This document shows, piece after piece, positions 30,602 to 40,105 of a DNA stretch of 64,000 bases. A program made the translations under genes and the position numbers. Source of the DNA: Cladocopium goreaui (Eukaryota; Sar; Dinophyceae; Suessiales; Symbiodiniaceae); assembly GCA_947184155.2 (NCBI GenBank), contig CAMXCT020001113.1, positions 374,167-438,166 of the forward strand, written 5' to 3'. The notes below the pieces were generated by a model. It was given only the letters and a program-made list of their open reading frames with translations, ran no database searches and was not told where the DNA came from. Position 1 is the first letter of the stretch, and every line of letters starts with the position of its first letter.

Positions 30602-33600
30602 TCACTTAAGTAGATTCAGCTGGCCTTTGCTCCGATCTGTCAGATACACATACCCTGACTTTGTCATAGTCTGATGCATCTGTGTACCGGGCACAGGTTT
30701 CGTCAGAACATCTGATCGATTCTGTTTACCTGGAACATGCACAACCTTAAGGTGGTTTTCGGCTACTCGTTCTTGCAGCCATAAGTAACGGGTTTGGATA
30801 TGGCGTGCTTTGCCAAGTCCAACACGGTTGACTGTACCTTTTGCGGCATTCGAGTCTGACTCGATGGTGACTGCTGCATTGATACCATAGTCAGCCAATA
30901 GGGACTGAATTCCCAGCCCGGTACTTCCACCTTTAACCAGAGCATAATACTCTGATTCACCTGTCGAAAGTGCAATGGTTGACTGCACATTCGAGCTGTG
31001 TTTCAGAACATGTTGCCCATAGAAGGCAATCATTCCTGTGGTCGATTTTCTTGTCAATGTGTCTCCTGCATGATCGCTATCGACCTGTATGACAAGTCTC
31101 TCAGGTGTCCTTTGCGCTTTGAAAACCTGAGCGAAGTCTGGGTACCTGATCAAGTATCTGATCAGTCTCTTCAAATCTGTCAAGCTAGCCTCGGTCGGCT
31201 GAACCAGCCGTCTCGCGAGGTTCTTGACTGCATGGCCAATGTCTGGCCTGTCTTGCGACAAATATGCTGCCCGCATTACTGCGGATCTAAACTCTGATGC
31301 GGCTTCCTTTGGAAGCAAGGGGCTCCTGGTCTCAAGAGCCTGCTGGTCTGCAGATTTCTTTACATCTGGACTTTCTACGCCTTTGGCGTTTGTCATGCCA
31401 AAGCTCTGAATCAGCAGGTCCACATGCCTGCGATCAGGTTCAATCCATGCTGCTGGCCTTCCTTCAATTTCGCCACACCGAATCAACCTGTTCAGGAAAT
31501 GGATCTCTTTCTTGTCCTGAGGTTGGTCTCCAATGATTCCGAGACATTTCAGCTCATATGACTTGCGCAGCAAGTCTTCCAGCTCACTGAGGTGTTTCTG
31601 ATCACCTAGTGCTAGGAAATCATCTCCATGTACCATCACACGGACATCGTGCTGTGGGTGGTAAAATACCGAAGCGTTGGATTTTCCACGCTTGTACCCA
31701 CCTCCTATCAAAATCCCTGAGTAATGGGACTGCCATATGTTCGGTGCGTCTTGTGTTCCATACATCGACTTCTGAAGGAGTCCACACATCTTGCCTCCTT
31801 CAGCTCTTGACTCTTCGCTGGGAAGCTCTATGAATATCCTGCGCTTTGGTGTTCCATAAAAGTGTGCGCGGGATATGTCCCACAAACCAAGTTTCAGCTT
31901 TTCACCGTGGATCGACCTCTGCTTGGTCGCCCACAATGAGCACAGCAGCCTCATTGCTTCAAGAGGCGGTGTGCTTGAAAACAAAAGATTTGCAGGTAGC
32001 TGGTCTTCAGGCCGTTTTGCGGCCTTTATATCCTTGACAACCAGTCTGCTCCTGTAGTTCGGATGACTTGGGTCACCCTTGTTTGTATCAAGCCATCTGG
32101 TCTTGATCGGGGGTTTCCCTGTTTCTTCAAAACACTGTTCAATCGGTACTGGCAAGTATACTTCCTGTTTGTGAAGGTACTGCATCTCTACCGATCTGGC
32201 CTTTTCAACTTCCTCTTTTGGAAGCACTCCCCCATTAACATCATCTACATACCGCTCTTCCCACTCTGGGTCTACGGTTGGCACTTCTGGAACTGGTCCT
32301 GCACTGTATGCATCGGCGGCATTCAATTCGCCTCTCTCTTCCAGTTCTCTTTTCAAACATTTGAGCACAGCTCTTACAAGCTGCGGCGGATACTTTGCCG
32401 CTTGCTGGGCTATGCCACCAATCAAATGAATGTGGCGGTGCCACGGTGCTCCGCCTGTCTTGTTTGTGCACTCTGTTTCCAACAGTTTTGCCAATTCTGG
32501 ATGGTTTGTCATCCACCCGGTTTCCTTGCGCACAAAGCCTGTCCCCTGCAGGCCTCGACGGTCTGTAGCCGTCATGCCCCACTTGCACATAGGGCCTCGC
32601 ACCACATACACATCATCCCTTGATGATATGCGTTCAACTCTTTCATCTTTCCAGCTTGTTGCACCCCATGGCGCTTCATGAAGAAAATACCTACCCTGCT
32701 GGATCTGCTTTTCATACACATCACATGACGTGTGAAGGTGATGCAATGCTTCGTTCATTCTTTTCTCTCTGATCTCTGGTGGAATCTTGTTCCAACTGAT
32801 CGCTTGCAACTTTGAAAATAAATGGCACGGCGGACTGCCTGTGATCAACAGGGGCTCTTCACGGTCTATCAGCTCATGAAGAAGTTCCACGTCCGCTGTC
32901 TTGTTGAGGTTCCAGTATTCACCATTTTCCTTTGTCTCACAAAGATCGACAGCGAATCCTGGCCTCAGCTTGTACTGCTGCGCCAGCGCTGTAAAACGTT
33001 TCGGTGAGTAAACCTCTGCAATGTCTGTTGCTGCCATTTCACAACTCAAACTCGCAATGTCAGCGATTTCTTGAGATGAGATTTCAATCCCATTCTTCTT
33101 GTACGTCTCTTCCACCAAAGTCTTGATGTTGCCCATAGCAACCTCCTTCAGCGCAGCTAAAGCTGCTCCTTTCAAATCTTGTGCCCCCGTATCTGGTGCA
33201 CTCTCCGCTGCTGGTGCAGCGGCTGGAACAGCCGCTTGCTCAGCGGTGATTCTGGTCTCCAATTCTCCCGTACCTTCCTCGGCGGTATGCTTCAACCCTT
33301 GTGTAGGCGTTGGTTTCGCCTTAGTCAATGGTGGTCCTGATGCAATGCTCAGACCTCCCGGTCGCTTCACTTGCTGTGGCGACACTTTCGGCTTTGCCTT
33401 TGCTTCTGAAGCTGGCATCGCCTGTCTCTTGAGCTTTGCTCTCTCATTTGGGTCTTCCGGTATCTCCTGCGGCGGATCAGCGCCGCTCGGTTCAACCGGT
33501 CTGCCCTCTGCATCTTCTACACTCATATCTCTCTCTTCGGTCGGAACGACCGCTGGTTTCGGTCTGTCTCTCTCTTGGTCTTCTTTGCGCTTCTTTGCAT

Positions 33601-36600
33601 GCGCCTGGATTTTTTCTGCTCCTGTCTCATCTTTCTCCATTGCCTCAATGATTCTTGCCCTACAAGCTTCTGTATGAGGTACCGTTGTCCTTCGATTTTC
33701 AAGGACACAAGTACAGCCTGGGCAACCTTCAGTTGCTCCATGTTTGTGCACATCTTCCCTTCTGATGTACAGCTTCCTTCTCTGAGGTGGTGCCACTCGC
33801 GCTTCGGGCGGTGGCGGAGGAACGACTAACCGGTCTTCGCCGATCAGCCTCTCTCCCGCAACTGGCCTTGGTGCGCTCAGCTCCCAAGGTATTCCTCGCA
33901 ACTGATCCCATCCAGTAGGATCCCATCTGTCGACATCTGGCATTCGCCTGAATCCAGTGCCGCGCTTGACACCCTGTGATGTCATCAGCATCAAAGATCC
34001 TGTGCGTCCATGATGCCCCACGTACCGTCCCTCTTTCAGGACACGTGTTCCTTCTCCTACTTCTCTAAAGTAGAGTCTCTCTCCAAAAGCTATGGCGGGC
34101 TTCCGCCACTGCTTTCCGCTGCGGCGGACTTCAGGCGTTCTGCCGTCCGCTCCTTTCTTGTACCTGTTCAACAGGTCCGCTGCATGTCTTGGCAGCCAAG
34201 CAAGCATCGGGTCTTCGTCAGGAAGTACCCTGCCTACTTTCTCTTCCAAGGCTGACCTCAAAACTCGGATCTGCCTCTTCACTTCGCGGATTGCGTTCTC
34301 AACCAATCCATTTGCTTGATGGTCTCCTGGCGGGGACTCTTCCGACACTGACTCGATGGCGGCTTCTCTGGCTGCTGCCTCTTTCAATGCCATGATGGAG
34401 TGCTCTCCATCCGACTTGAGCACTACCTTACGGTAGCCTAAGTTCTTCAGAAACGCTGCTGCAAACTTCACAGCATAAGGGGTTGCCTCCTTCGAGTCCA
34501 CAAAGGTCGCTGCAACCATCTGTGTCCTCTCATCCTTCATCACAAGGATGGGCCTCAGCCTCTCATCGTCCTCGTCACTGCGGGACATGAATGCATAATC
34601 AAATGCAACAGTTGGTACCAGGTTTTGCTCTCTTTGCTCACTGGTTCTCGTCTGGTGTCTCTGCCCCAGACCGCGCCCTGCGACGCAATGCCGGCACCAG
34701 TCTCGATAGACCACGTGCCCTGTGGATTCATGCTCATCCACTTCTGCCTGAGTTGGAGTATCTGGAGATTTCACCAGTTTTGGCCTCTCAGACTCCTCCA
34801 CTTCTTCCATCACTTCCTCAATTGCACCCTCGGCCGGGTCGGCCCGTGCCTCTGGTGCATTGATTGCAGCTTCATCAGAAGAACCAGCTGCATTCAGCTC
34901 CTTCTCTATGGTTTCTGCGGCGTTCGCTGGGACCTGCCGCTTTCCACCTTTTGTCTTGAGATAGAAGTTATACACACCCCTTTCCTGATACACTGGCAGC
35001 CAAGTCTTGGCCTCAGCTGCTGTCGCGCGGTTGATGATTCCTTGAATGGCTCTACCAGCCTTCGAATTCACGGGGACCAATTGTCCACCATTCTCATCAA
35101 GCACAGCTATCCGACCAAATCCCAAGCACTTGTGTGCTGACACCAAGGGCTTATGCACATCTGCAATGGCTCCTCGGACACGGCATCTCATACCGCTTTC
35201 ACCGAACCCTACAAAGGTTCCTGTGCCCTCACTCGGCACCAACTCGCCAGATGCTGTCTTGAAAATCACTTCACTCGCTCCGGTGACAGTGACCTTATCA
35301 TCTACCCAATCTTTTGGGACTGCCGTCTGCGCGGCTCCTGTATCCAAGTTGAATCTCACCCATTCCTCTACGGCTGAAGCAGCCGCTGGTGTGCAAACCT
35401 TTCCATCTATTGCTCCTACCTCAATCAATCCTACGTCAGCCTCCGGCGCGGGCTCAGCACCCGCTTCCGCTGACTCTCCATTTTCTAGCCCTGATACATG
35501 TTTCTTGCCCTTTTGATTACCCTTTGAATTGCCCTTCGAATTGCCCTTTGAATTGCCCTTGTCATCTCTCTTCTTGCTCCAGCAGTCCGATTGTTTATGA
35601 CCCTTCTTGCCGCAATTGTGGCAAACTATGTCTTTGTTTGGATTTGAGCCACTTGAGCCTTTACCGCTATCCTTACCTTTGCCTTTTCCTGACCCTTTAC
35701 CTTTGGACTTGCCCTTTCCTTTGCCTTTTGCCTGACCCTTTACTAAACTTGCTATCCACTGGGTTATGGAATCAACATCCATTGGTTGGGGTCCTGAACT
35801 ACTTGAAGCTTGTCCCGGTCTAGTTACAGATCCCTTTGAACCAATGCTGGATTCAACCACCAATTCGATCTCTTGTTTCATCAATTCATAAGTGGTCAAC
35901 CGATTCTTGTTAAGGATCAAATGCTTCTCAAGATCATTTGGAACCAAAAGTTCTAGAGATGCTGATTTGATGTCATCACTCAACAACTCTCGGGTCCCTG
36001 ATGCTGACCTCCGAGCTTCGTATCTCCTCACCAAGTCTTCAAGCTGTTCAATAGCTGGCCTCACGGCGGCCCACGTTTTGCACCGCTCTGGAGTTAGGAT
36101 AGCCCGTAGGAGGTTTCTTTTCCTCCCGCTCGTGGCGGGGTCCCATCTCCTACAAAGCTTCCTATAGGCTTCATAGCCATTACCGGCTCCAACAACAAGA
36201 TCTTCACTTTCCCCAATGCATAGGTGACACAACACCCGATACAGTTGTTCTCCAACCTTTTCTATGCCATCTACATCGGGGTGTTGATTGTCGGCCAAAT
36301 CTTGAAGGTCTATGGGGTCTTCTGAATCCAGACAACTTTCCAAAACCTTGTCATAATCTGGACCAAATACCCCGGCAACCAAATTGTTGATTGACCGAAT
36401 CCACCTTCGAAAACTTTCTTCTTTGTTGTCAAACACTTCAGGTCTACCCAAACCTTTGGTGTCCATGAGGATTTTCCTATCCGTGGTATCCCTTTTCATA
36501 AACTGTGCCAACTCACCTACGGATTGTGCTAATGCCTGAACACCTGCCTGACCCTCTCTCAACCGCTCATTTTCGGCGGTTAGGGTTAGTTGGGCTTGCC

Positions 36601-36646
36601 TAAGTTGTTGGATGGTCTCTGCTAATTCTTGGATTTGTTGCTCCAT
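30602..36646 (-). CDS. Copia Gag-Pol polyprotein with methyltransferase-like insert (2,014 aa)
   Basis: Approximate residue positions: 1-60 coiled coil; Gag to 290; Lys/Gly run 300-335 (KGKGKGKSKGKGSGKGKGK); CCHC knuckle CHNCGKKGHKQSDC about 342; protease DTGAAQTAV about 435; integrase zinc region HESTGHVVYRDWCRHC about 640, then D (FDYAFMSR, 683), D (LKSDGEHS, 745) and E (GLVENAIREVKRQ, 778); a Pro/Ala/Lys-rich linker; a methyltransferase-like segment about 1215-1340 (VYSPKRF, VDLCE, GSPPCHLFSKLQ, YFLHEAPWGATSW); reverse transcriptase from about 1500 with HGDDF near 1672 in place of the usual YVDD; RNase H from about 1850 (QVDSDHAGD, STTGM, STGESEYYA). No stops. Integrates via its integrase and replicates through RNA in virus-like particles, by family knowledge. 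Confidence 0.97.
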   Translation of the reverse strand: MEQQIQELAETIQQLRQAQLTLTAENERLREGQAGVQALAQSVGELAQFMKRDTTDRKILMDTKGLGRPEVFDNKEESFRRWIRSINNLVAGVFGPDYDKVLESCLDSEDPIDLQDLADNQHPDVDGIEKVGEQLYRVLCHLCIGESEDLVVGAGNGYEAYRKLCRRWDPATSGRKRNLLRAILTPERCKTWAAVRPAIEQLEDLVRRYEARRSASGTRELLSDDIKSASLELLVPNDLEKHLILNKNRLTTYELMKQEIELVVESSIGSKGSVTRPGQASSSSGPQPMDVDSITQWIASLVKGQAKGKGKGKSKGKGSGKGKGKDSGKGSSGSNPNKDIVCHNCGKKGHKQSDCWSKKRDDKGNSKGNSKGNSKGNQKGKKHVSGLENGESAEAGAEPAPEADVGLIEVGAIDGKVCTPAAASAVEEWVRFNLDTGAAQTAVPKDWVDDKVTVTGASEVIFKTASGELVPSEGTGTFVGFGESGMRCRVRGAIADVHKPLVSAHKCLGFGRIAVLDENGGQLVPVNSKAGRAIQGIINRATAAEAKTWLPVYQERGVYNFYLKTKGGKRQVPANAAETIEKELNAAGSSDEAAINAPEARADPAEGAIEEVMEEVEESERPKLVKSPDTPTQAEVDEHESTGHVVYRDWCRHCVAGRGLGQRHQTRTSEQREQNLVPTVAFDYAFMSRSDEDDERLRPILVMKDERTQMVAATFVDSKEATPYAVKFAAAFLKNLGYRKVVLKSDGEHSIMALKEAAAREAAIESVSEESPPGDHQANGLVENAIREVKRQIRVLRSALEEKVGRVLPDEDPMLAWLPRHAADLLNRYKKGADGRTPEVRRSGKQWRKPAIAFGERLYFREVGEGTRVLKEGRYVGHHGRTGSLMLMTSQGVKRGTGFRRMPDVDRWDPTGWDQLRGIPWELSAPRPVAGERLIGEDRLVVPPPPPEARVAPPQRRKLYIRREDVHKHGATEGCPGCTCVLENRRTTVPHTEACRARIIEAMEKDETGAEKIQAHAKKRKEDQERDRPKPAVVPTEERDMSVEDAEGRPVEPSGADPPQEIPEDPNERAKLKRQAMPASEAKAKPKVSPQQVKRPGGLSIASGPPLTKAKPTPTQGLKHTAEEGTGELETRITAEQAAVPAAAPAAESAPDTGAQDLKGAALAALKEVAMGNIKTLVEETYKKNGIEISSQEIADIASLSCEMAATDIAEVYSPKRFTALAQQYKLRPGFAVDLCETKENGEYWNLNKTADVELLHELIDREEPLLITGSPPCHLFSKLQAISWNKIPPEIREKRMNEALHHLHTSCDVYEKQIQQGRYFLHEAPWGATSWKDERVERISSRDDVYVVRGPMCKWGMTATDRRGLQGTGFVRKETGWMTNHPELAKLLETECTNKTGGAPWHRHIHLIGGIAQQAAKYPPQLVRAVLKCLKRELEERGELNAADAYSAGPVPEVPTVDPEWEERYVDDVNGGVLPKEEVEKARSVEMQYLHKQEVYLPVPIEQCFEETGKPPIKTRWLDTNKGDPSHPNYRSRLVVKDIKAAKRPEDQLPANLLFSSTPPLEAMRLLCSLWATKQRSIHGEKLKLGLWDISRAHFYGTPKRRIFIELPSEESRAEGGKMCGLLQKSMYGTQDAPNIWQSHYSGILIGGGYKRGKSNASVFYHPQHDVRVMVHGDDFLALGDQKHLSELEDLLRKSYELKCLGIIGDQPQDKKEIHFLNRLIRCGEIEGRPAAWIEPDRRHVDLLIQSFGMTNAKGVESPDVKKSADQQALETRSPLLPKEAASEFRSAVMRAAYLSQDRPDIGHAVKNLARRLVQPTEASLTDLKRLIRYLIRYPDFAQVFKAQRTPERLVIQVDSDHAGDTLTRKSTTGMIAFYGQHVLKHSSNVQSTIALSTGESEYYALVKGGSTGLGIQSLLADYGINAAVTIESDSNAAKGTVNRVGLGKARHIQTRYLWLQERVAENHLKVVHVPGKQNRSDVLTKPVPGTQMHQTMTKSGYVYLTDRSKGQLNLLK

Positions 36647-36740
36647 GTTACCCTTGCCAATGGACAGATGTTACTCCTTTTCACTCCTTGCGGACGAAGC
36701 GTCCGCTCGCTGCGGCTCTCCAAGCCGCTGCGGCGCTGCT

Positions 36741-37553
36741 TTACACAGCAGGATCAGCCTTGGCCTTCTTGGCCTCGGCTTTCTTTCTAAGGTACTCTTG
36801 TCGCCCTTTTCCAAACCTGTCAATCTGGTCCTTCAGCCCACGGTCCACTTTCACTCCTTGTTTCTTCGCAAGCCTCAATTGCCCTCGGAGGTTGCGATAC
36901 TGGCGGGACTGAGCGGACCTCAGTCTGAACCCTTTAGAGTGAGTCCTCTTCAACTCACTCGCACTCGGACGGTTCCACGGCGCGTCCGGTGCTGGGCTAT
37001 CTCTAGGCGGTCTTGGAGTGAACTCCAACCGCTCAGATGGGTCTGGACCTGAACCTTGTCGAACCTCAGACTGGCTTCTCAATCGAATCTGATATGTCTG
37101 GGTCGGTTCCTCTTCTGCTGGATTTGCTAGCCCAATCAAAGTTACGGCTGGTCTTCTCGTTCCACCCGGGGAAATTGCTGACCGTGCCGTCTCAACTTGA
37201 AGATGTCCACCTGGATAACTTTGTTGGGGTTTGTAGAATCCGATTTTGGGCTTTGCGACGGGCTTAGGGCTTTTCTGGGTTCTTTTCCTTCTCTTTCTTG
37301 GGGCTTCTTCTTTCTCCTCTTCTTTCTTTTCCTCTTCTTTCTCTTTCTCCTCTTCTTCTTCTACTATCGCTGCTGGGGCGGCCGGGCCCGCCGCTCCCAG
37401 CTCCGAGCCGGCGGCTGAATCAGCCGCTCGGCTCCCTGGCTCCTCCTCCTCCTCTGAGGAGCTACTAACCAGGCACCTTGACTTATTATGCCTGTTGTCC
37501 CTTTGCCTCAACTCGTAGTCGGCTTCGGACTCACCAGGCTCACGCACTACCAT
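36741..37553 (-). CDS. Copia element ORF1, 270-aa charged protein of unknown function
   Basis: An ATG formed at the LTR/primer-site junction opens 270 codons ending in TAA, 94 bp before ORF2 and in another frame. The order is: acidic Ser/Glu tract (SSSSEEEEEPG, about residue 30), Ala/Gly stretch, a Glu/Lys run of about 30 residues, a basic cluster APRKRRKRTQK (about 95-105) that could be a nuclear signal, and a Lys/Arg-rich C-terminal half predicted helical (YLRKKAEAKKAKADPAV at the end). No known domain is seen. It may be an accessory nucleic-acid-binding or early Gag-like product; most copia elements have no such ORF. Intact frame in a young element argues for selection. Confidence 0.85.
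   Translation of the reverse strand: MVVREPGESEADYELRQRDNRHNKSRCLVSSSSEEEEEPGSRAADSAAGSELGAAGPAAPAAIVEEEEEKEKEEEKKEEEKEEAPRKRRKRTQKSPKPVAKPKIGFYKPQQSYPGGHLQVETARSAISPGGTRRPAVTLIGLANPAEEEPTQTYQIRLRSQSEVRQGSGPDPSERLEFTPRPPRDSPAPDAPWNRPSASELKRTHSKGFRLRSAQSRQYRNLRGQLRLAKKQGVKVDRGLKDQIDRFGKGRQEYLRKKAEAKKAKADPAV
37535..37552 (-). other. Putative primer-binding site
   Basis: Directly after the 5' LTR the element reads TGGTAGTGCGTGAGC. The TGGTA start is what initiator-Met-tRNA-primed elements usually carry; the rest agrees only partly, so the primer tRNA is uncertain. Confidence 0.55.
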
Positions 37554-37677
37554 GAAAACACAATATCGAGCTGCGGAGCTCTATTTTACTTGAGCCAAAA
37601 TAAAGGTCGGGCTCATGCTAAACCCCTGGATCTTTACACTGCACATGAGGGTTATATATGGTATGTACATGTCTTCA
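37553..37677 (-). repeat. 5' LTR of the copia element (125 bp)
   Basis: Element-sense start is TGAAGACATGTACATACC. The last base of the LTR supplies the A of the ORF1 ATG. No TATA or polyadenylation signal is obvious apart from ACCATATATAACC near its start. Confidence 0.97.
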
Positions 37678-37683
37678 CAGTAG

Positions 37684-37755
37684 AATATATATATATATAT
37701 ATTATAATCATATATATATAATATATACATATACTATAATTATATATATATATGT
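37684..37755. repeat. TA microsatellite at the copia target site
   Basis: The run starts 2 bp after the target duplication (CAGTA|GAATATATA), so the element inserted beside a TA tract. Confidence 0.9.
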
Positions 37756-38021
37756 GGAAACCAAGTGAGACTCAATTGAATATGATGAATATAACATGGT
37801 ATAAGCAGAACCAACAAAGATGCGGTGAAATCTCAGGGTTTGGTTGGTGGTTGAGCCACCTACCATTGTTTAGTTAATATACTGTGAAAATAATGGTTCA
37901 TATATGGTCATTATATTAGTTTTATTATAGTTAATGATGGTTAATGTTAATATGATTGATGATTTATGGATGATTTTTAGATGATTTTCAGATGATTATG
38001 GATGATTTATGGAGGATTTAT

Positions 38022-38135
38022 CTGCTTGGTGTTTTTTCGCCCTAGCCATCTGAAAAATGATGGAGTTCATCACTTGGGATGATGACATTCCCAATATGAT
38101 GGAAAAAATAAAACATGTTTGAAACCACCAACCAG
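38022..38135. mobile_element. Family B element
   Basis: CTGCTTGGTGTTTTTTCGCC...GAAACCACCAACCAG. A second left end (GGTTGGTGGTTGAGCC) lies at 37841. Confidence 0.82.
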
Positions 38136-38389
38136 ATATAGTTTGGCGCAGACAAAAACAGTGTATCCTCTTGCAAATCAAACTTGCTTGGTTGGAAAAT
38201 CTGGAAAATCATAGAATCTGTTCCCTTTCGAACGGATGGTTCATCCATCGAGATTAACAAAGGTTCTCTTTTCATTGTCAATCTTAGACACCCTGCAATT
38301 CTGCAATAAACAAAATTAGCTGGTTCATTGGGTTCATTTTCCTCCATATATTTGCCAACAAAATAACCCAGCATCACCCACACCAATCG

Positions 38390-38502
38390 CTTCAAGTCAC
38401 GCGAGTCAAGAGACTCCTGTCCAGTCTGTGACTTCTGGTATCGAAGGATGATGCGGGACTCGCGATTTTTCACTTCCTCGGTAGCTGTGAAGCTTCGGAC
38501 AT
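38390..38502 (-). CDS. Exon candidate, unassigned
   Basis: After the strong acceptor TTTTTCCCCACCTGCCAG the minus frame reads VRSFTATEEVKNRESRIILR, then YQKSQTGQESLDSRDLKR. The frame remains open over 170 codons but composition turns AT-rich after about 38380. Charged and probably helical; no family recognised. Same strand as the neighbouring exons and upstream of the copia insertion. Confidence 0.5.
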
Positions 38503-38744
38503 CTGGCAGGTGGGGAAAAAACGATTCCTTCACATGATTCTGAACGACTTGGAATTCAGACAAGAAAGAACACCATGGACGTCAAAATGTACAAAAAAAA
38601 CCACGGCCGTCTGCCGGTAACAGTTTGACTTTTTGGCATTGGAGATAGATTACTGAGCAGTGGCTCGCCAACATCCTCAGCCACCCAAAACGTTGGGGTA
38701 GAGTAACCACCGGATTTTGTGTTTTCCCCTATACTTTTAGACTA

Positions 38745-38860
38745 GTTTGCTTTTCTGGCCAGCCTCTTCGTGGATCATCCTTGGATAAGTGGCAGCTTGC
38801 GATATATCCCAGTCATACGGGGCTATGATATGGTAAAGCCGCATGGCTGAGGACACCATT
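38745..38860 (-). CDS. Exon candidate, unassigned
   Basis: After AATGGTGTCCTCAG the minus frame reads MRLYHIIAPYDWDISQAATY, then PRMIHEEAGQKSK. It has protein-like composition but no known motif, and the 3' limit is unclear. Confidence 0.35.
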
Positions 38861-39037
38861 GAAACTTTAAGGTTCAGCAGTTGTATTCTATGAATTTTAG
38901 CGATTTTGGCTGTACAAGCCCTTACAAGCCCATTGGCAAGCATTTCATGTCTCACCAGCGTATCACCGAAAAAAATCGCAAAACAGTGCCTTGAATTCAC
39001 TAGGACTCAGCTCTCCTTTGAATTCCAGCTACTCTCT

Positions 39038-39220
39038 GGTGACTGACAGATCGCTATTGAAAATAGCGCATTTACTTCGTTGATTTTCCATTTCAAATGA
39101 AACCCCATTTGAGTAAATTTTCACATAACTATGGCAGATTACCCATAGTAGAAATAGTTCATGTAGCTATTCAAAATGGTGATTTTCCAGTTCGCATTTT
39201 TTAAACATTTACCAGAGGGT
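39038..39220. mobile_element. Family A element, diverged
   Basis: ACTCTCTGGTGACTGACAGA at left, ACATTTACCAGAGGG at right, with an internal half copy. Confidence 0.6.
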
Positions 39221-39359
39221 ACCGCTACATTCACATTTTGATCATCACACTCCATCCCATAGGTGAGGCCATCATTTTCCCCATCTAAAAATGGCCCCAT
39301 GTCGCTACCAAACACATTGGCAATCTTCTCCAAATTCATATTGTCTTTTCTTCAAAACA

Positions 39360-39955
39360 TGTGTATGTATATATATATATATCATGTTATATTTACAATA
39401 TACCATATATATGTATATACATATATTATATATTACATACTATATATTCAATACTGTGTATATTACATATCACATATATATATGTTACATATATCAAATA
39501 TTACATATTATATATATATATCGTATATATATATATATATGTGTATGTATATATTACATATTAAATTGTTTGCCCATAAATAAATTACATAATATATAAC
39601 TAAAATGCATATTATGTATATTACATATTATATATAACAAACTATATATACTTATATTTCAATTGGTAAATAATACATATTGTATTTCTTTATATGATAT
39701 ATACTCCATATTATATTACATTATATATATATTACATATTATATATATATATTACATATTACATATGAATTATATATATATATATAGATTAGATATAATA
39801 TATATATTACATATTATATAAATTACATAATATATATATATATATTACATGTACATACTATATACATATATATATATGTATATTATATTATATATACTAC
39901 ATATTATATATTATGTATATATATAATATATATATATATATGATATAGGCATATT
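39360..39955. repeat. 600-bp TA-rich island
   Basis: Nearly pure mixture of TATATA, ATTACATA and TATATATGT words. It lies immediately 3' of the possible signal-peptide exon. The Tyr/Ile-rich frames here are artefacts of the repeat. Confidence 0.95.
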
Positions 39956-39982
39956 AGATATGCATTGATGACCAGCACATCA

Positions 39983-40105
39983 CCACGGAGATCCCCCTGT
40001 GCTCCCAGCTTCTTCTTTGCTCTCCGGGAGTTCCTTCACGGCCGAAACTACTCCGCAGATGGCCAGCAAGACCAGCCCTATGGCGCCATGTCGGGCGCCC
40101 ATCAT
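39983..40105 (-). CDS. Possible first exon with signal peptide
   Basis: The minus frame from ATGATG at 40105 reads MMGARHGAIGLVLLAICGVV, then SAVKELPESKEEAGSTGG. A short basic start, a hydrophobic core (IGLVLLAICGVV) and an A-x-A-like end at VSA fit a cleavable signal peptide, suitable for a secreted subtilase. The frame is also open upstream to the family A element at 40262-40356, so a longer start cannot be excluded. The donor is not defined (a GT lies at TCCGTG|GTGATG). No other gene start was seen upstream of the peptidase exons. Confidence 0.5.

Larger units (their letters stand above)
30351..37682 (-). mobile_element. Intact Ty1/copia LTR retrotransposon
   Basis: The element spans 30356-37677 (7,322 bp) and is flanked by the 5-bp target duplication CAGTA (30351-30355 and 37678-37682). 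Both 125-bp LTRs start TG and end CA and differ at one position, so the insertion is recent. In element orientation (minus) the order is 5' LTR, primer-binding site, ORF1 (270 aa), ORF2 polyprotein (2,014 aa, no stop or frameshift), polypurine tract, 3' LTR. Protease-integrase-reverse transcriptase-RNase H order identifies copia. It sits between the exon candidates at 38.4 and 29.7 kb on the same strand, apparently within an intron. Confidence 0.97.

Noticed and set aside
32063..33677. Plus-strand frames of 186 and 192 codons opposite the copia polyprotein
   Set aside because: Antisense shadows of a strongly supported coding frame, with no domain and no independent splice or start signals.
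37197..37518. Plus-strand Phe/Leu/Ser-rich frames that look like membrane proteins
   Set aside because: They are the complement of the Glu/Lys run in copia ORF1.
38042..38563. A single 173-codon minus-strand gene
   Set aside because: Its C-terminal third runs through a family B element (38022-38135) and AT-rich intron; only the part above about 38390 has exon character.
39263..39599. Tyr/Ile-rich frames of about 100 codons
   Set aside because: They arise from the TA-rich island and have no coding composition.
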